Made by a program: the position numbers and the translations under genes. Below are positions 13,501-24,776 of a DNA stretch of 64,000 bases, one piece after another. Numbering within the stretch: position 1 is the stretch's first letter; every line of letters starts with the position of its first letter. The notes beneath the pieces are model-generated. The model saw nothing but the letters and a program-made list of their open reading frames with translations, made no database searches and was not told the origin of the DNA. Origin of the DNA: Ophiodon elongatus (taxonomy: Eukaryota > Chordata > Actinopteri > Perciformes > Hexagrammidae); the NCBI GenBank assembly GCA_016806645.1, contig JACSYO010002166.1:2756496-2820495 (forward strand). The letters are read 5' to 3'.

Positions 13501-14315
13501 CACAGAGCTTCGCATTTTCACGTTGTAATTAATTTTGTCACATTAGCTCCCATGACAATTACTTATTTATTCAAAGCTGTAGCTATATGCTCAAAGAAAA
13601 GTAAGAATGCATCTTGTCCCCCTTTTTACTTCTGTACTACTTAGCAGCTGTCTGAAACTGAGTGATTCGACCAAAAGCTAATTTAATTTATAATACATTA
13701 AATTACAATTGATCCTAAAAATTACATTACGGACACATTACACGTTAACATCCAATGCGGAGATGACCTTTTAGAACTCAACTGATAAAAGAGTAAAGTT
13801 AGTCCCAAATTTATCCCAAAAAAGTATCATCTACATAACTGATGAAACGTTCAGTCAGAAAGACTACCCGTTTGCATGCTTAGGGCTATCTCTCGTACAT
13901 CTGCTATTCACTCCTCTCAGGCATGCTCACTTATAGTTTCCTTGCTGTAATTGTTTGGGGCTTTCAATATCAGCTGTTCTGCTGGTATCTTCTATCCAAT
14001 AGCACAGCGACACAATTACATCGTTAGCCTATGATCTTGCTGCCATCTCTTTTTAAATATGGTTGTCTCTCTACCTTTAGTACATTCATGTTGCTGTTAC
14101 TTGCCCTTCCACCGCCCCATCTCTGCCCGGTTTTGTCACATTCATCAGCTTCATCAGCGGTGGCTGAAGGTGATAAATTGATGGTATTTGAAGAACTGAG
14201 AAATCCCCATATTGAGTCCAGACACTGGTGGTGATGCTCAGGGCAGACGCCCCTCGATTATAAATCTCCCTAAAGAGTCCAAGCTCCAAAGATTCTGTCA
14301 AGACTTAATCATCAC
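7578..14315. other. Non-coding, no gene recognised
   Basis: No recognisable coding exon. It includes a pyrimidine-rich, CpG-bearing stretch at 8105-8300, homeodomain-like TAATTA/ATTA motifs at 8630-9070 and an ATTAATTAAA cluster at 10016-10075. Reading frames of up to 115 codons resemble no family I know. Confidence 0.45.
9257..9278. repeat. (GT)n microsatellite
   Basis: Eleven pure GT units. Confidence 0.95.
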
Positions 14316-14560
14316 ATGTCATCTGTTAATATTAAAAAAAGGACCTTTTCTTTATCTTCATCTGCCAAGCGGCTTGTAGCTCCGTCACTGCGAGCTAACC
14401 GCTCAACAAAATCGCGATTGTTCGCTGTCTTGGCTCCCAATTGGTGGAATGAGCTCCCCAATGACATCAGGACGGCAGAAAGTCTCTACATCTTCCGCCG
14501 CAAACTAAAAACACATCTCTTCCGACTATACCTGGAATAAAATAAAATAAAAATGAAAGT
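14316..14560 (+). mobile_element. LINE fragment: C-terminal end of a reverse-transcriptase ORF
   Basis: A 74-codon open frame ends in LAPNWWNELPNDIRTAESLY followed by a basic stretch and KTHLF. That is the tail signature (WN-LP-IR...FK-LKTHLF) of many fish non-LTR retrotransposon polyproteins. The stop codon is followed by an A-rich segment with AATAAAATAAA. Only the last part of the element is present, as expected for 5'-truncated LINE insertion. The frame is unbroken over this short length. The clade (L2/CR1-like) is not resolved. Confidence 0.75.
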
Positions 14561-14774
14561 ATGTGTATATATATATTGTAAATATATTGTAAAAAGTGTG
14601 AAAAAGTAATTGTCTTCTGTTTTAGCAGTATACAGAAATATCAACATTAGACTACCATTTAGTTTTAAGGATGACACATTATGTTATGTTGTGTCACTGC
14701 CAATTAAACTTCACAAGTATACAATGTCATTAGTTTAGCAGGTATTTGGTCACAAAGGTTTTAGAGAATTTAGA

Positions 14775-14910
14775 AGAAATGTACATGATAATGGTAATAG
14801 ATGAAAAGGTATGTGATCACCAACGTTATAATGGTTCATCCTGAGGGGGACAAGAACGTTCATAGCAGATTTCATGACAATACAGCCAATAGATGTTAAG
14901 ACCACAGTTC
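14775..14910 (+). repeat. Diverged teleost interspersed repeat fragment
   Basis: Contains AGATGAAAAGGTATGTGATC, TTCATCCTGAGGGGGACA and a following ATTTCATGACAATACAGCC. These match the layout of a widespread fish repeat that is better preserved at 60072-60481. Confidence 0.5.
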
Positions 14911-14949
14911 TCTTTGGATATGGAAACAAACAAATTGCACAATAATAAT

Positions 14950-16005
14950 ACATTTATTGTGAGTGTCTGAGGTGGTCTTCAGTTCTATTTCATGTGGACT
15001 GAATTTAATCTCATCCAGCACTGACTGTCTCAAAGACTGTCCACTCCACTGGTTCATCCATCTGTTCAGACCAGTGGAAAGAGTTATGGTATCACAGCTG
15101 TATCTATGTATTTATATATAAATATATACAGACATTAAGAATTGATGGCAGGAACAAGTGGAGGTCCATTGGGTCGCTAATGTTCTTGCTCCAGAGTTGG
15201 TGATGGTTGACTCCGGTCTGATGGGCATCTGTGGACTGAGTCACTTGCAAAGACACATCTCTTACCCAAACTAAATTAATTGTATGTCTTTTCAGTGTCT
15301 TCCTCATTTCTGTATCTTACTGGACTGAGTAAAGATTCATCAAATTAATTTGGACTCATATGCCGGATATCTAATGCAGCTGGCACACACTGAACTGACC
15401 ACTCCAGTGGACAAACATGAAGATTATCCAACTTCAAGTGTTTTGTCTTCTCTTTTTACATTTTGAAGTTTCGACTTTAAGATTTAGTGTGTACATTATT
15501 TGAGAAACATATTTTTCAAGTACTCCACCGATGAATTGCTTAATTGCCTGCAGTAAATATATAGCAAGTCAGGTTACATATTTCACACTCATCACAAATT
15601 AGATCTTTTGTTTCTAAGCTAAGCTCATGTATGGCATGATGTGCTGTCTTTCATGTGTTTGCCTTAAACTTATTCATTTCTTAAAGTCACTCAGCACTTC
15701 TTTATTGTTTCAAAGTATTGTTCATGTTACTTAATTTGATGGAATTTCTTGTTGCTTGTCAAACATAAAAACTTAACCACAGCTTTAATGTTACCATAAT
15801 ATCTTCAAGGAAACATGCAGCCAAATAACCCACCATTTGGTTTCTCATCTTGTCTGAATATGCAAATGATTTTTAAGTCATTAAACATGTGCCCTAAGCA
15901 GTGTGTCAATCGTGAGCCAATGAGGTACGGATCAGTTTTCTCGGGTTGTTGTTCACCGTCAAGACACACATAAGCTTCAAACATTTTATAAGGTCATGGC
16001 TAACA

Positions 16006-16006
<1 letters not shown>
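14950..16006. other. Non-coding, no gene recognised
   Basis: AT-rich with no recognisable exon or repeat between two LINE remnants. Confidence 0.45.
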
Positions 16007-16054
<48 letters not shown>

Positions 16055-16101
16055 TTTTTTATTATTATTATTATTATTAATTTTATTATTATTATTATTA
16101 T
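16007..16101. repeat. (ATT)n microsatellite
   Basis: TTA/ATT trinucleotide run of about 95 bp with short interruptions. Confidence 0.95.
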
Positions 16102-16189
16102 GGCTAAGAGTTGCTAAGTTAATTCAAATTGTGACAGTGGAAATTGAGTTGTTCATCAGTTGTTCATGAAATCTTATACGTTTCTTTAT

Positions 16190-16490
16190 CAAGAAGCAAG
16201 TCTGTCCTTCCTGCTGCTGTCAGAGTGCACAACCAGCTGAACTCCCAGTAGACCACAAAAAACACTTAACAAACACTTAAGTTACTCAATGTTTCTTATG
16301 GACCTGTGCAATACAAATACACCAGCAATAAGCTATTATGTTCTGCTTGTACAGATCACATTTCAGCTGCTGTATATCCTTTTATTTTACAATGTCTGCA
16401 CTTTACCCTCTGCTGCTGTAATCCTGTAAATGTCCCCACTGTGGGACTAATAAAGGATTATCTTATTTTATTTAATCTTATCAAATTATT
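16190..16490 (+). mobile_element. Rex1/CR1-like LINE 3' end
   Basis: The frame at 16198-16251 reads KSVLPAAVRVHNQLNSQ and stops, resembling the end of a fish non-LTR retrotransposon ORF. A 3' UTR follows, ending in CCCCACTGTGGGACTAATAAAGG and a degenerate TCTTA-rich tail, typical of Rex1-type elements. It is 5'-truncated. Confidence 0.7.
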
Positions 16491-16808
16491 ATTATTATCT
16501 TTGAGTTCCATCTCTCATAGACATTGTTTTGCATCCCGTAATCCCCCAAAAACAGCAGCTTTATGAAGACACTATTAAAAACAATGACATTAGCCAGGTC
16601 CTTCTTTGTTATGGTCATTATTAACACCAGTGAATCAGCTTTCCTTCCAGTGACCTTCTTTCACATGACTGAAAAAACAGGCATTTACATTAACAAAACA
16701 AACACATTAAATCACTCAAAATGTGTCTCAGTAGCCAGGACTTTGATCATTTGCTCCTACTTTGTCCCTTTTGCTCGAGCACATCATATCATAATATTTT
16801 TGAAAGGG

Positions 16809-16814
16809 TTTATT
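16809..16814 (-). terminator. Candidate polyadenylation signal for htr1d
   Basis: The first canonical AATAAA that I find on the minus strand downstream of the htr1d stop codon, about 780 nt away. An ATTAAA at 17570-17575 is only about 15 nt past the stop and seems too close. This is a hexamer match alone, so confidence is low. Confidence 0.25.
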
Positions 16815-16993
16815 TGTTGCTATGGTATTGGCTGATACTTAAAATTCAGAAGCAGAGTGAAAATGCTGTTTCCATTTCTGTCCCTGTAACGACGAGACGA
16901 GCCTCGCTGGAGAATAGCATGTATAAATGTCAAACACTTGACAATCCTCCCTTCCTCAAACACGCATATATTACAGTAAAGTAACTGTACTTT

Positions 16994-17046
16994 ACACACA
17001 CACACTCACACACATACACACACAGACACACACACACACACACACA
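16994..17046. repeat. (AC)n microsatellite, interrupted
   Basis: AC dinucleotide run with T and G interruptions. Confidence 0.95.
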
Positions 17047-17048
17047 GG

Positions 17049-17589
17049 CACACCACTTTCAAATATAATTGCATATATTGCGACATATACTGAATCTCAA
17101 TAGTTTTGCAGTCTTTTTAAGGACTTTACTGTACCACAGAAACATTATATGGAAGCAGCATCATATAGAATGACACAAAGATTAAGACAACATATAATTC
17201 ATGGCTTTTCATTTGCGCTGGATTAAATCCAGTCTCTCTTAGTTTGCTCTTTCCATACTGTTACATCTGCTTTTGTGTCCCTGTGACATTAAATATACTT
17301 CAAATATTCTTTCTTTATCTTTTTAAGATGAGTTCCAAAATTCTTTGGGCTCAAAATATTCTCTTTTTTAGCATGCATGCATAAGTCTATATGAAGGATA
17401 TGCTATATAAAGAGCTATGGCACTGAGCTGTTTGATATAAAAACAAAAATATATCACAATTAGCATGTGTTCACAAGATGGGACATTTAAGTGTCAGTAT
17501 TTATATTATAATTATTATCTAGTCTGCATCTAGTTTGCTCTTTTTCCACTTCCTGTTTTCCAAGAGAGTTTTAATCAGTTTTAGTTTTT
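17049..17589 (-). other. 3' flank of htr1d, probable 3' UTR
   Basis: AT-rich sequence just downstream of the receptor stop codon on the minus strand. It has no ORF of interest and no recognised repeat, and is most simply read as the receptor's 3' UTR. Confidence 0.4.
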
Positions 17590-18747
17590 TCAGGAGAACC
17601 GTCTGAATTTCATGAGTTTTTGGAAAGCCTGTTTGAACTCATCGTTGAATACGGTGTAGATGACAGGATTGATGAGAGAGTTCAGGTATCCTAGCCAGGT
17701 AAATATATCAAAAAGCACTGGATCAAACCAGCACTCTTTGCATATGGCCATGACGAGCGTGCCCACAAAGAACGGGAGCCAACAGACGATGAAAGCGCCC
17801 AGGATGATGCCCAGTGTCTTGGTCGCTTTCCTCTCCCGAGCCGCACACAGACGTTTCCTCTCCAACACGCTGTCTGCCAGCTTTACTTTCACACTATTCA
17901 TGAACAGAGGCGATCCCCCTCCTCCTCCTCCCCCACCTCCCGCATTGAAGGAGTGTAGGTGTGCTTCCTGGTTGGAGGCAGAATTAAGAGAACAGAGAGA
18001 GGAGGCTGCAGAGGTCTGAATGAGCTGCGCCGTGGTGAAACGTTTTCCCGAGGACGATGGCGTCTTAAAGATGCGGGAGCGGGCGGCAACATAGATCCGT
18101 CCGTAGAGGATGATGAGAAGCACTGTGGGAACGTAGAAGGCGCCGAAGGTGGAGTACAGGGTGTAAGAAATCTGATCTGTATTCACCATGCACTCTTTCA
18201 GCTCCTCGTGGGCTTTGGCCTGACGCCAGAAAAGTGGAGGCATGGAAATCGATATGGAGATCACCCACACCACCCCAACCATGATTGCCGCCCGGCGCAT
18301 GGTGCGGCGTTTTGAGTACTCCAGCGCATCTGTGATGGCCCAGTAGCGGTCCAATGCGATCACACACAGGTGCAAGATGGAGGCCGTGCAGAAAGTGATA
18401 TCAGAAGACAGCCAGATGTCACAAACAATCTGCCCCAGTGACCAGGTCTTGCTGACGGTGTAGACGATGCTGATCGGCATGACTAAAATAGACACCAGCA
18501 GGTCGGTGACGGCGAGGGAGCCGATCAGGAAGTTGGCCGGTGTGTGGAGCTTCCTGGTTAGAAAGATGGTTGCGATGACAAAGGCGTTGGACAGCACGGT
18601 AGCCAGGGTGAGGACAGCTAATAGTGCAGACAAGGAGATCTGGAGGCCGAGTAGCGTGGCCTCGCTCCAGGGTGGAGGTGTAATGGCGCCAGGAATCTCT
18701 GTGTAGTTGCTGGTAAAGTTTTCCAGAGAGCTATTATCTAGCTCCAT
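17590..18747 (-). CDS. htr1d: 5-hydroxytryptamine receptor 1D (5-HT1D), intact single coding exon
   Basis: A 385-residue class A GPCR for serotonin; the family couples to Gi/o and lowers cAMP, acting at the plasma membrane, often presynaptically. Visible: three N-glycosylation sequons (N5, N10, N14); TM1 about 33-58 (N54), TM2 70-94 (D82), TM3 105-138 with amine-binding D116 and DRY at 133-135, TM4 151-172, TM5 192-218 (S199, T200), TM6 308-333 with CWLPFF at 322-327, TM7 344-366 with T350 and NPVIY at 360-364. C109 and C186 should form the TM3-ECL2 disulfide. ICL3 motifs GKRFTTAQLI, SSLCSLNS, SPLF and VKVKLADS resemble vertebrate 5-HT1D more than 5-HT1B, which decides the subtype. The length is normal. 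Start: first in-frame ATG after an upstream stop at 18802-18804, with G at -3 and +4. Oddities: nine consecutive glycines in ICL3 (270-278), and only two residues between C336 and C339 in ECL3. There are no frameshifts or internal stops. Alternative: htr1b, judged less likely. Confidence 0.94.
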   Translation of the reverse strand: MELDNSSLENFTSNYTEIPGAITPPPWSEATLLGLQISLSALLAVLTLATVLSNAFVIATIFLTRKLHTPANFLIGSLAVTDLLVSILVMPISIVYTVSKTWSLGQIVCDIWLSSDITFCTASILHLCVIALDRYWAITDALEYSKRRTMRRAAIMVGVVWVISISISMPPLFWRQAKAHEELKECMVNTDQISYTLYSTFGAFYVPTVLLIILYGRIYVAARSRIFKTPSSSGKRFTTAQLIQTSAASSLCSLNSASNQEAHLHSFNAGGGGGGGGGSPLFMNSVKVKLADSVLERKRLCAARERKATKTLGIILGAFIVCWLPFFVGTLVMAICKECWFDPVLFDIFTWLGYLNSLINPVIYTVFNDEFKQAFQKLMKFRRFS

Positions 18748-18793
18748 GTCGCCTCGGCTCCTTTTAAACCTTTCTCCCAGGTTTAAACCAGAC

Positions 18794-18814
18794 TTACCAC
18801 ATCAGTTCAGGCAT
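18794..18814 (-). promoter_or_regulatory. Short upstream ORF in the htr1d leader
   Basis: Reading the minus strand, ATG at 18814-18812 opens a six-codon frame (MPELMW) closed by TAA at 18796-18794. It ends 46 nt before the htr1d start codon and is out of frame with it. It contains two ATGs in the same frame. If the transcript includes this segment, the uORF could damp translation of the receptor. That it is transcribed is an inference; no TATA box is evident close by. Confidence 0.4.
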
Positions 18815-18865
18815 GGCACTGAGCAGCCTGTACAGTACAGTGGCGTTGCACTGTTGGTTTTGGCT
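18798..18865 (-). promoter_or_regulatory. Candidate splice acceptor and adjacent donor-like site upstream of htr1d
   Basis: On the minus strand the sequence TTTTGCATTTTCTACAG ends with its AG at 18865-18864, a good match to a pyrimidine-rich 3' splice site. It lies 116 nt before the htr1d ATG, so it could join a distal non-coding exon to the coding exon. A donor-like GTG/GTAAGT follows at about 18798-18792. I see no acceptor between it and the start codon, so use of that donor would bypass the coding exon start. Both are sequence matches only; splicing is not demonstrated. Confidence 0.3.
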
Positions 18866-20129
18866 GTAGAAAATGCAAAAGCCTGTTTCATATTCATATC
18901 TTAAATTCATATCAACCTTCAGCAAACATCTAATTCCATCCACAGCTATTGCTCGTGTAATTGAAGACAGCTAATTTGTCCATTTCGCCTCTGATATTGA
19001 TTTGCCTCACTGGTGTAGCTGCAAGAGAGACTATCCTAATTGGTATTCAGACAGGCACTCCTTTCCTCTCTCTTCCCAACGCTCTTATCTCATCTCCAAC
19101 CAGCAGTCAGCTGGCAACAGCACCTTCTGACCAAACCTTCTATCAAATGCTTTAATGGGCTCCTCCTCTTCAGTGAAGCTAAGCAAGGAGCAGCGTGTAG
19201 GAAGATGTGACGACAGATACACAAGGTTTGCTCCTGTTGTTTTCATGTCCATGGGAAGTCTTCTAAATTGAGGTTTGTACTGATGTTCGGCTGCTTTTCG
19301 TGCCTTAGATGGTATTTGAAAGCCGGAATATTACAGTTACATGACGCAGACGAGGAAAAAATCTAGTCATCCTGTGGATAATTGTTTCATATCCATAGAG
19401 CGTTTTTTGGGGGGGTTTGCTGAAATGCAGCGTTCACAAAGCTTTTTCAGGTTCCCAGTGTAAAAACCTTCAGTTGTAGCGTCCATACTATAGAGCTAAG
19501 GTCTTTTCATGAAGCATCCTCTGCAGCATGTTCAACCTAGGGGAGACAAATGAGAGTGAGAAATATGAAAGAAGATTAGTTATATTCAACGTTACCATCA
19601 TCCCCTCCCCCATACTTAACACATGCATACACAAACAAACGTCCTACATGACAAAGCCCACACACAAGGGGCAATAAATACAGATGAAAAATATGAAAAC
19701 TCAACCTCAACCTGTAAATGGAGCATTATGACTTGATACACGGACTTAACACCCACATCTCCAGACGCTCTGTTGATTTATAAAACATTTTGTAAGACTG
19801 ACATCTCCAGGTTAGGTAAATTCAAAACATTTAACTAAAAGTTAACCAGTTAAGTCATAACCAGTTTGCTTTGCTATTAACACTAGACTAATCACAGCAG
19901 CGGTGCTTTACGAAGGTATCCAACATTCTAAACATAAAAGCAACTAATAATATTATTTCAAATTCTGGTGGTATAAATTTGTATTTTCTACCATAGCAAC
20001 TGCTTTTCCTAATGCAATAGTTTACAGTACAATTATGGAGCGTTCTGGTTGACTAGTGGTTTTGGATGCTGACCATGTAATTGTAACAACCCTGGCTCAT
20101 CATTTCCTGTCTCTTTTGTCACTATTCAC
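18866..20129. other. 5' flank of htr1d, non-coding
   Basis: Sequence upstream of the receptor on its strand. No recognised repeat and no other gene. Proximal promoter elements may lie here, but I see no clear TATA box or CpG island. Confidence 0.45.
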
Positions 20130-20433
20130 ATTCCATTCTATTATCCAAACTGCTTATCCTATTAACGGTGGCGGGGGCGCTGGAGCCGAACCCATCTGAC
20201 ATTGGCCTGGACAGGTCACCAGTTTATCGCAGGGCACACATACAGAGACAGACAACCATTCACACTCACACAATTTAGAGTCTCCAATTAACCTCTTTGG
20301 ACTGTGGGAGGAACCTGGAGAACCCAGAGGAGAGAATGTACGAACTTCACATAGAAGGACCACCTGGGATCGGGGACCCAGCCCCCTCTTGCTGTGAGGT
20401 GACAGTGCTAGCCACTACACCACCGTGCAGCCC
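20130..20433 (-). mobile_element. tRNA-derived SINE, older diverged copy
   Basis: Same family as the copies at 46668 and 49338. Read on the minus strand, it starts with the GGCTGCACGGTGGTGTAGTG head and ends near the GATAAGCAGTTTGGATAATA tail. Compared with the other copies it has several internal deletions and more substitutions, so it appears older. The tRNA-like head lies at the right end. Confidence 0.8.
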
Positions 20434-23049
20434 ACTCTCTTCTGTCACTAAAATAAAAAATAAAATAAAAAACTTTAATAAAAATGCACAATTGGTTCTC
20501 ATCTTTCCATCTCTGTCTGATTCCCTCTGGATTTCATTTGGATTGACTGCAAATATATAACATATTATGCATATTATATACATATTTTAAATAGAGCCAA
20601 CAGACAAAATCATTTCCTTTTATTTTAATCAGAACATTTTATTATAAACATCTTTTTTCACACAAAGCTCATTAAACGTTTTTCTGTCATGTAGATGAAC
20701 ACAGATAGACTTTTGGTCTCCTGACATATAAACTCAATTTGCTTCATATTTGCTGTTATTGGTGCTCAGAAACACAAAGAGACACTGGCTATGTTGCCTC
20801 GCGGAAACAGAACGTGATCACAGGATGGGGAGCGGACTCACTTTGAAGTACAGTGAAAGAGATACAGTAAAAACTGAGATGTGGTTTTGTGTCCCAATGG
20901 GGATGAGGACTGTTAACCACCACAGAAGGCATTTCCTCCCTCCAGCTTCTGTCATCTATTCTTCAATCTAGCTTCTATACAATTTATTATTTAAGAGTGA
21001 CAGCATGAATACGGACCACTTAAATTTCAGAAGAAATAGTAAAAAATAAATATATATATATGTGTGACACATTTACTGAACTTATAAGTTATGTCTGAAT
21101 CCACTTGTTACAGTATATCACACCACTGAGCAAATACTGCTGAGATTTGATCGAAATATATTCCTGTGTTTAAAGACAAATGGTGAATGCTTTACTAAAT
21201 TATTGTCTATATGTTACACTCATGTGACCTGCAAAATCTTCTACGCCTTACAAAAGCCGAAGTGACGGAGGTGGATTTTGTACAATTAAAACAGGAATGG
21301 GTCAGGGAGAAAACCATACACAATTTGATTATTGGAGTAACATTTGTATGGATTTTAATTATTTTCTCAAGACTATTTTGTATTTCACACATCAATAAGC
21401 TATGAAGTGATGTTATATTAAGGAACGAAGCTGCCAAAAACAAGCAATGGTATTTGCCACAGTAATTACAAATGTTTACTCTTTCGCGGTCCACACAACC
21501 TTCTGCCGGCACATTAAGAGTGTCAAGACTGATTTCTGAGTGCATGTTTGTTCCTGGTACAACTCTGCAAATCACCTCCATTAACTAAGTGTTGATTGGC
21601 AGCTGGGCTCGAGAGGGGGATTATTGTGCCTCGGCTGTGACAATAAATATGCTTATTAAATAGTAGATGAGAACAGCCTCCGTTTAGCACATTCATTTCC
21701 AGACTCTCGGGTGGGCATGGAAATGTTTATAAAACAAACTCAGTTAGGAGCCTTTTGTTCTTTATCTACAATGTTTGCTCTTGAGGTTCATTAAAAGAAA
21801 AAAAAATTGCTCCCTTTATAAGTCACACATAAAAAATAACTTCCATTCACTGATTTAAATGGCTTGAAATAAATACTTTGAGTGCAGAAATGAATGAGTG
21901 TCCACAGTAGATATAGATGTCTATGGCTTGTTTTTAAGACAAAGAGTTTGCCGCAATTCTAGCAGCTCTTTAAGGCTCTTCTTTGACACAGTGGTGATTT
22001 CAGCCGGTATAAAACAAACATAAGTATATATATATATATAACAGTATACACAATATATACGGTATAAGCATATGTTTTGCCTCTGTTTCATCCAGCACCA
22101 TGACATTCAAATGGCCGCTAGGTAGGTCAACTAGCTGCCATCCATCAAAGACACGAACATACTGTTAAACAGCAAAGAAAAGGGCACAGGGTGCTGATGG
22201 TTCCCACCCAGATAAACACATGCTCAACATCGACAATGAGTGATGGTCTAACTGCTGATCTTTAGTTTAGCTTTTGGATCCACTGCTGTATTCTAAACCA
22301 TGTACATCACTCCTGCACTCCTAAACGTGTCCAATCACCAGGTCAAATGCCTTGTTCTCCTCACGAACTACAATTTAAATGCAGAGAAGGTTGTTATCGA
22401 GGATCAAGTCCCTTCAAGCTCTGTACGTTGAAAGTAACTTGTGTTTACAGTTAGTTATTTGCATTGTATATGGTTATTATTGGTAACCATTGATGATTAG
22501 GTTGAGGTTCCCAAGTAGAAATAAGTACCTGAACAATACCACTCATTTACCACTCCGTTTTTATCCCCGAGCCATTTCCTTTGTAGCCCGTTGTGATTTG
22601 TTTTTAAGAGCCAAAACCCAAATTACGTCAACATATCTCCATCCACCATCAAAATAAAACTATATGTAACCCAATCCATAGTGAGAGTGGGATGGCTACA
22701 CACAAGACAAGACTAATGGCACAAAGGCAATAAGTTATGCTAAATTGAGAGCATATATTTGTTCCATGGCTCAGTATTTGATTTTTTTTATACAAAGCTT
22801 TCAAGGGCTGTAAACTAATCACATGAATCCATAATAAATAACATAGCAAAGGTGTCTGTTTGATTTTGGACTTAAAGACATGAATCTTTTGTGCTGTTCT
22901 TTCCTGAATACCAGATAGAAGTTAAAGTATAGCACCCCTGCTCCAATTTAGTGTTGCACTTAAATAAAGACGGGGGAGCTTTTAAACACATTTAAAAAGG
23001 AATAGTCAACAGCAAAACAGTACAGGCCACAATGTCCTGACCTTAAGCT
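20434..23049. other. Non-coding, no gene recognised
   Basis: AT-rich with short AT runs at about 21053 and 22025-22040. The segment 21590-21790 is comparatively non-repetitive with AATAAATATG and TTATAAAAC motifs; it could be conserved non-coding DNA, but that cannot be judged from one sequence. No exon recognised. Confidence 0.4.
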
Positions 23050-23370
23050 CCTAGTATTTATAAATTTGAAGCCATAAGGGAGATGACCGTGGTGACATCA
23101 CAATGGCAGCATCTAAGTTATTTCCTCAGACATTAGAAAGCTCTCTCCAGAACCAGAAAGACACTATACAACTGTTTTCACAGGCTGTATTGTACACCCA
23201 TAGCCGGTTTATAATAACTGGACGTAGTAGCCGTGACAACACCAATTTGTTTGTGGACTGCGGTTTTGAAGCCTCTGAAAACACACCGTGAAAGGTTTAA
23301 AGTTGCAAAACGCAAACACGTACTCGTCGTGATAAGTAAACGGAACTTCACGTGTAAAATCCGGGGAGTG
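23050..23370. repeat. Probable teleost interspersed repeat
   Basis: Contains TTTGAAGCCATAAGGGAGAT, TGACATCACAATGGC and GTTTGTGGACTGCGGTTTTG, phrases that I associate with a fish repeat family. The boundaries are uncertain. Confidence 0.35.
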
Positions 23371-24257
23371 TCCCTTTAAAACATTGCTCTAGTTATATTG
23401 TGTTTTGCGTGTGTTGTAGATTCCAAGAAAAAAACATCATGTGCAGATATGTTAGAGATGGGTGTAACTGCTGATGGGTGGAGCATCACACAGCATGACA
23501 ACCTTCCAGTCTCACTTCATTGCATCAGTGGAGAAGAGATTGGTATGTGCACAGTGTTTGGCAACGATGTTCAGCCATAGTGTTGTCAAACCACAAAGTG
23601 AGCTAAGTAAGAAGATTGTCTCGGGACAGCATCGACTTATTTATTAAGTTGTCTCTACAGTAGCATGTTTGATAGATGGCTGAATAGCTTATCTGTTTAC
23701 ATATCAAACAAGTCAAGGATAAGGCTTATCTCCTAAGGGTCTGGTTTACAACACAATGAGGTAATGAGGTTCATAATGAATGGATGGGAGGAAAAAGATT
23801 TTCAATCAAGAACAGGCCTCGCCTAAATTGGGCCGACTGTTTGTGTGAAATATATTAGCTTCTACATCTGGCTTTAAAATTGAAGCTCTAATACAAGGAG
23901 ACATCTCTCCGCCCAATTGGGTGAGACTTAACATAATTCAAGAACATTTTTAAATAGTTATAATTAAGTAAAAGCACAATAATAACAAGCACAAAAATGA
24001 AAAACGTGTTGATGTAGGTCTGACGAAGTGCAGAAGTGGAGTCGTGTACAATAACACAGCCTTGCCCAGTTGGCTTCATTGCATCACACGTCAATTCACT
24101 ACAAAACCAATTCATTCCTTTAAGGCTTGGGGCCAAATCCAAGCTTCAGCGTGTGCGGTAGCCTGTTTGTTGGTCTGGGAGAAACAGTGGTACCCACTGA
24201 ACCCAGCAGGCCTGCAAACACCGCATGGCCCCACTGGAGATAGGCTAATTGATTTAG

Positions 24258-24293
24258 CTCACAGGAGGTAGAGCCATCGCTACCTCCTGTGAG
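24258..24293. repeat. Perfect 14-bp stem inverted repeat
   Basis: Arms 24258-24271 (CTCACAGGAGGTAG) and 24280-24293 are exact reverse complements around an 8-base loop. If transcribed it would form a strong hairpin. The function is unknown. Confidence 0.85.
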
Positions 24294-24594
24294 GGGGTGG
24301 GGGAGGAGGAAGTTTACATAGATAGGGAGGTTGGAGATTGATGATGGAGTTAATGGAAGAATGCTTAGATGGAAGGAGTCATGGGAGCAGACTGTTGGAG
24401 CTCTCAATGAATGAATGCTGTGAACCATTTTCTTTTCAGATCAGCTCTTAACCGAAAAATTATGTCTGTCATCCCTTTTACCTGCACCGTTTTTGGAGAA
24501 AACATTTTTTTAAGGTTTTGGACTGGCGTCTTGAGCTACAGAGACATTTTAAACTAGTTTATTTAATACACATGCAAGATTTTAAAGATAGGAT

Positions 24595-24776
24595 TAAGGA
24601 TAATTTGCTGTGTGAATGTACTTGCCCTTACATGGGATAATAATTATTTGAGTGATTTGCTGGTTTGTTTTTATGTGGTTGCCATATTGACCAGGATCCC
24701 TTGCAAAAGAGATTTAAAAGCTCAATGGGATTATCCTGGATAAATAAAGGTTAAATAAAAAATAAATAATAATAAT
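24595..24776 (+). mobile_element. LINE 3' tail (L2-like)
   Basis: Ends with TTGACCAGGATCCCTTGCAA, GGGATTATCCTGGATAAATA and AAGGTTAAATAAA repeats, the characteristic 3' UTR of a common fish LINE. No coding part remains. Confidence 0.6.

Noticed and set aside
17590..18747. Assignment as htr1b
   Set aside because: The ICL3 segments (SSLCSLNS, SPLF, VKVKLADS) follow 5-HT1D. 5-HT1B has a different ICL3 and usually a C-terminal cysteine, which is absent here.
17660..18904. Several plus-strand and other minus-strand frames over htr1d
   Set aside because: Shadows of the receptor coding sequence in other frames.
21207..21581. 124-codon minus-strand frame
   Set aside because: No recognisable domain and composition like the surrounding non-coding DNA.
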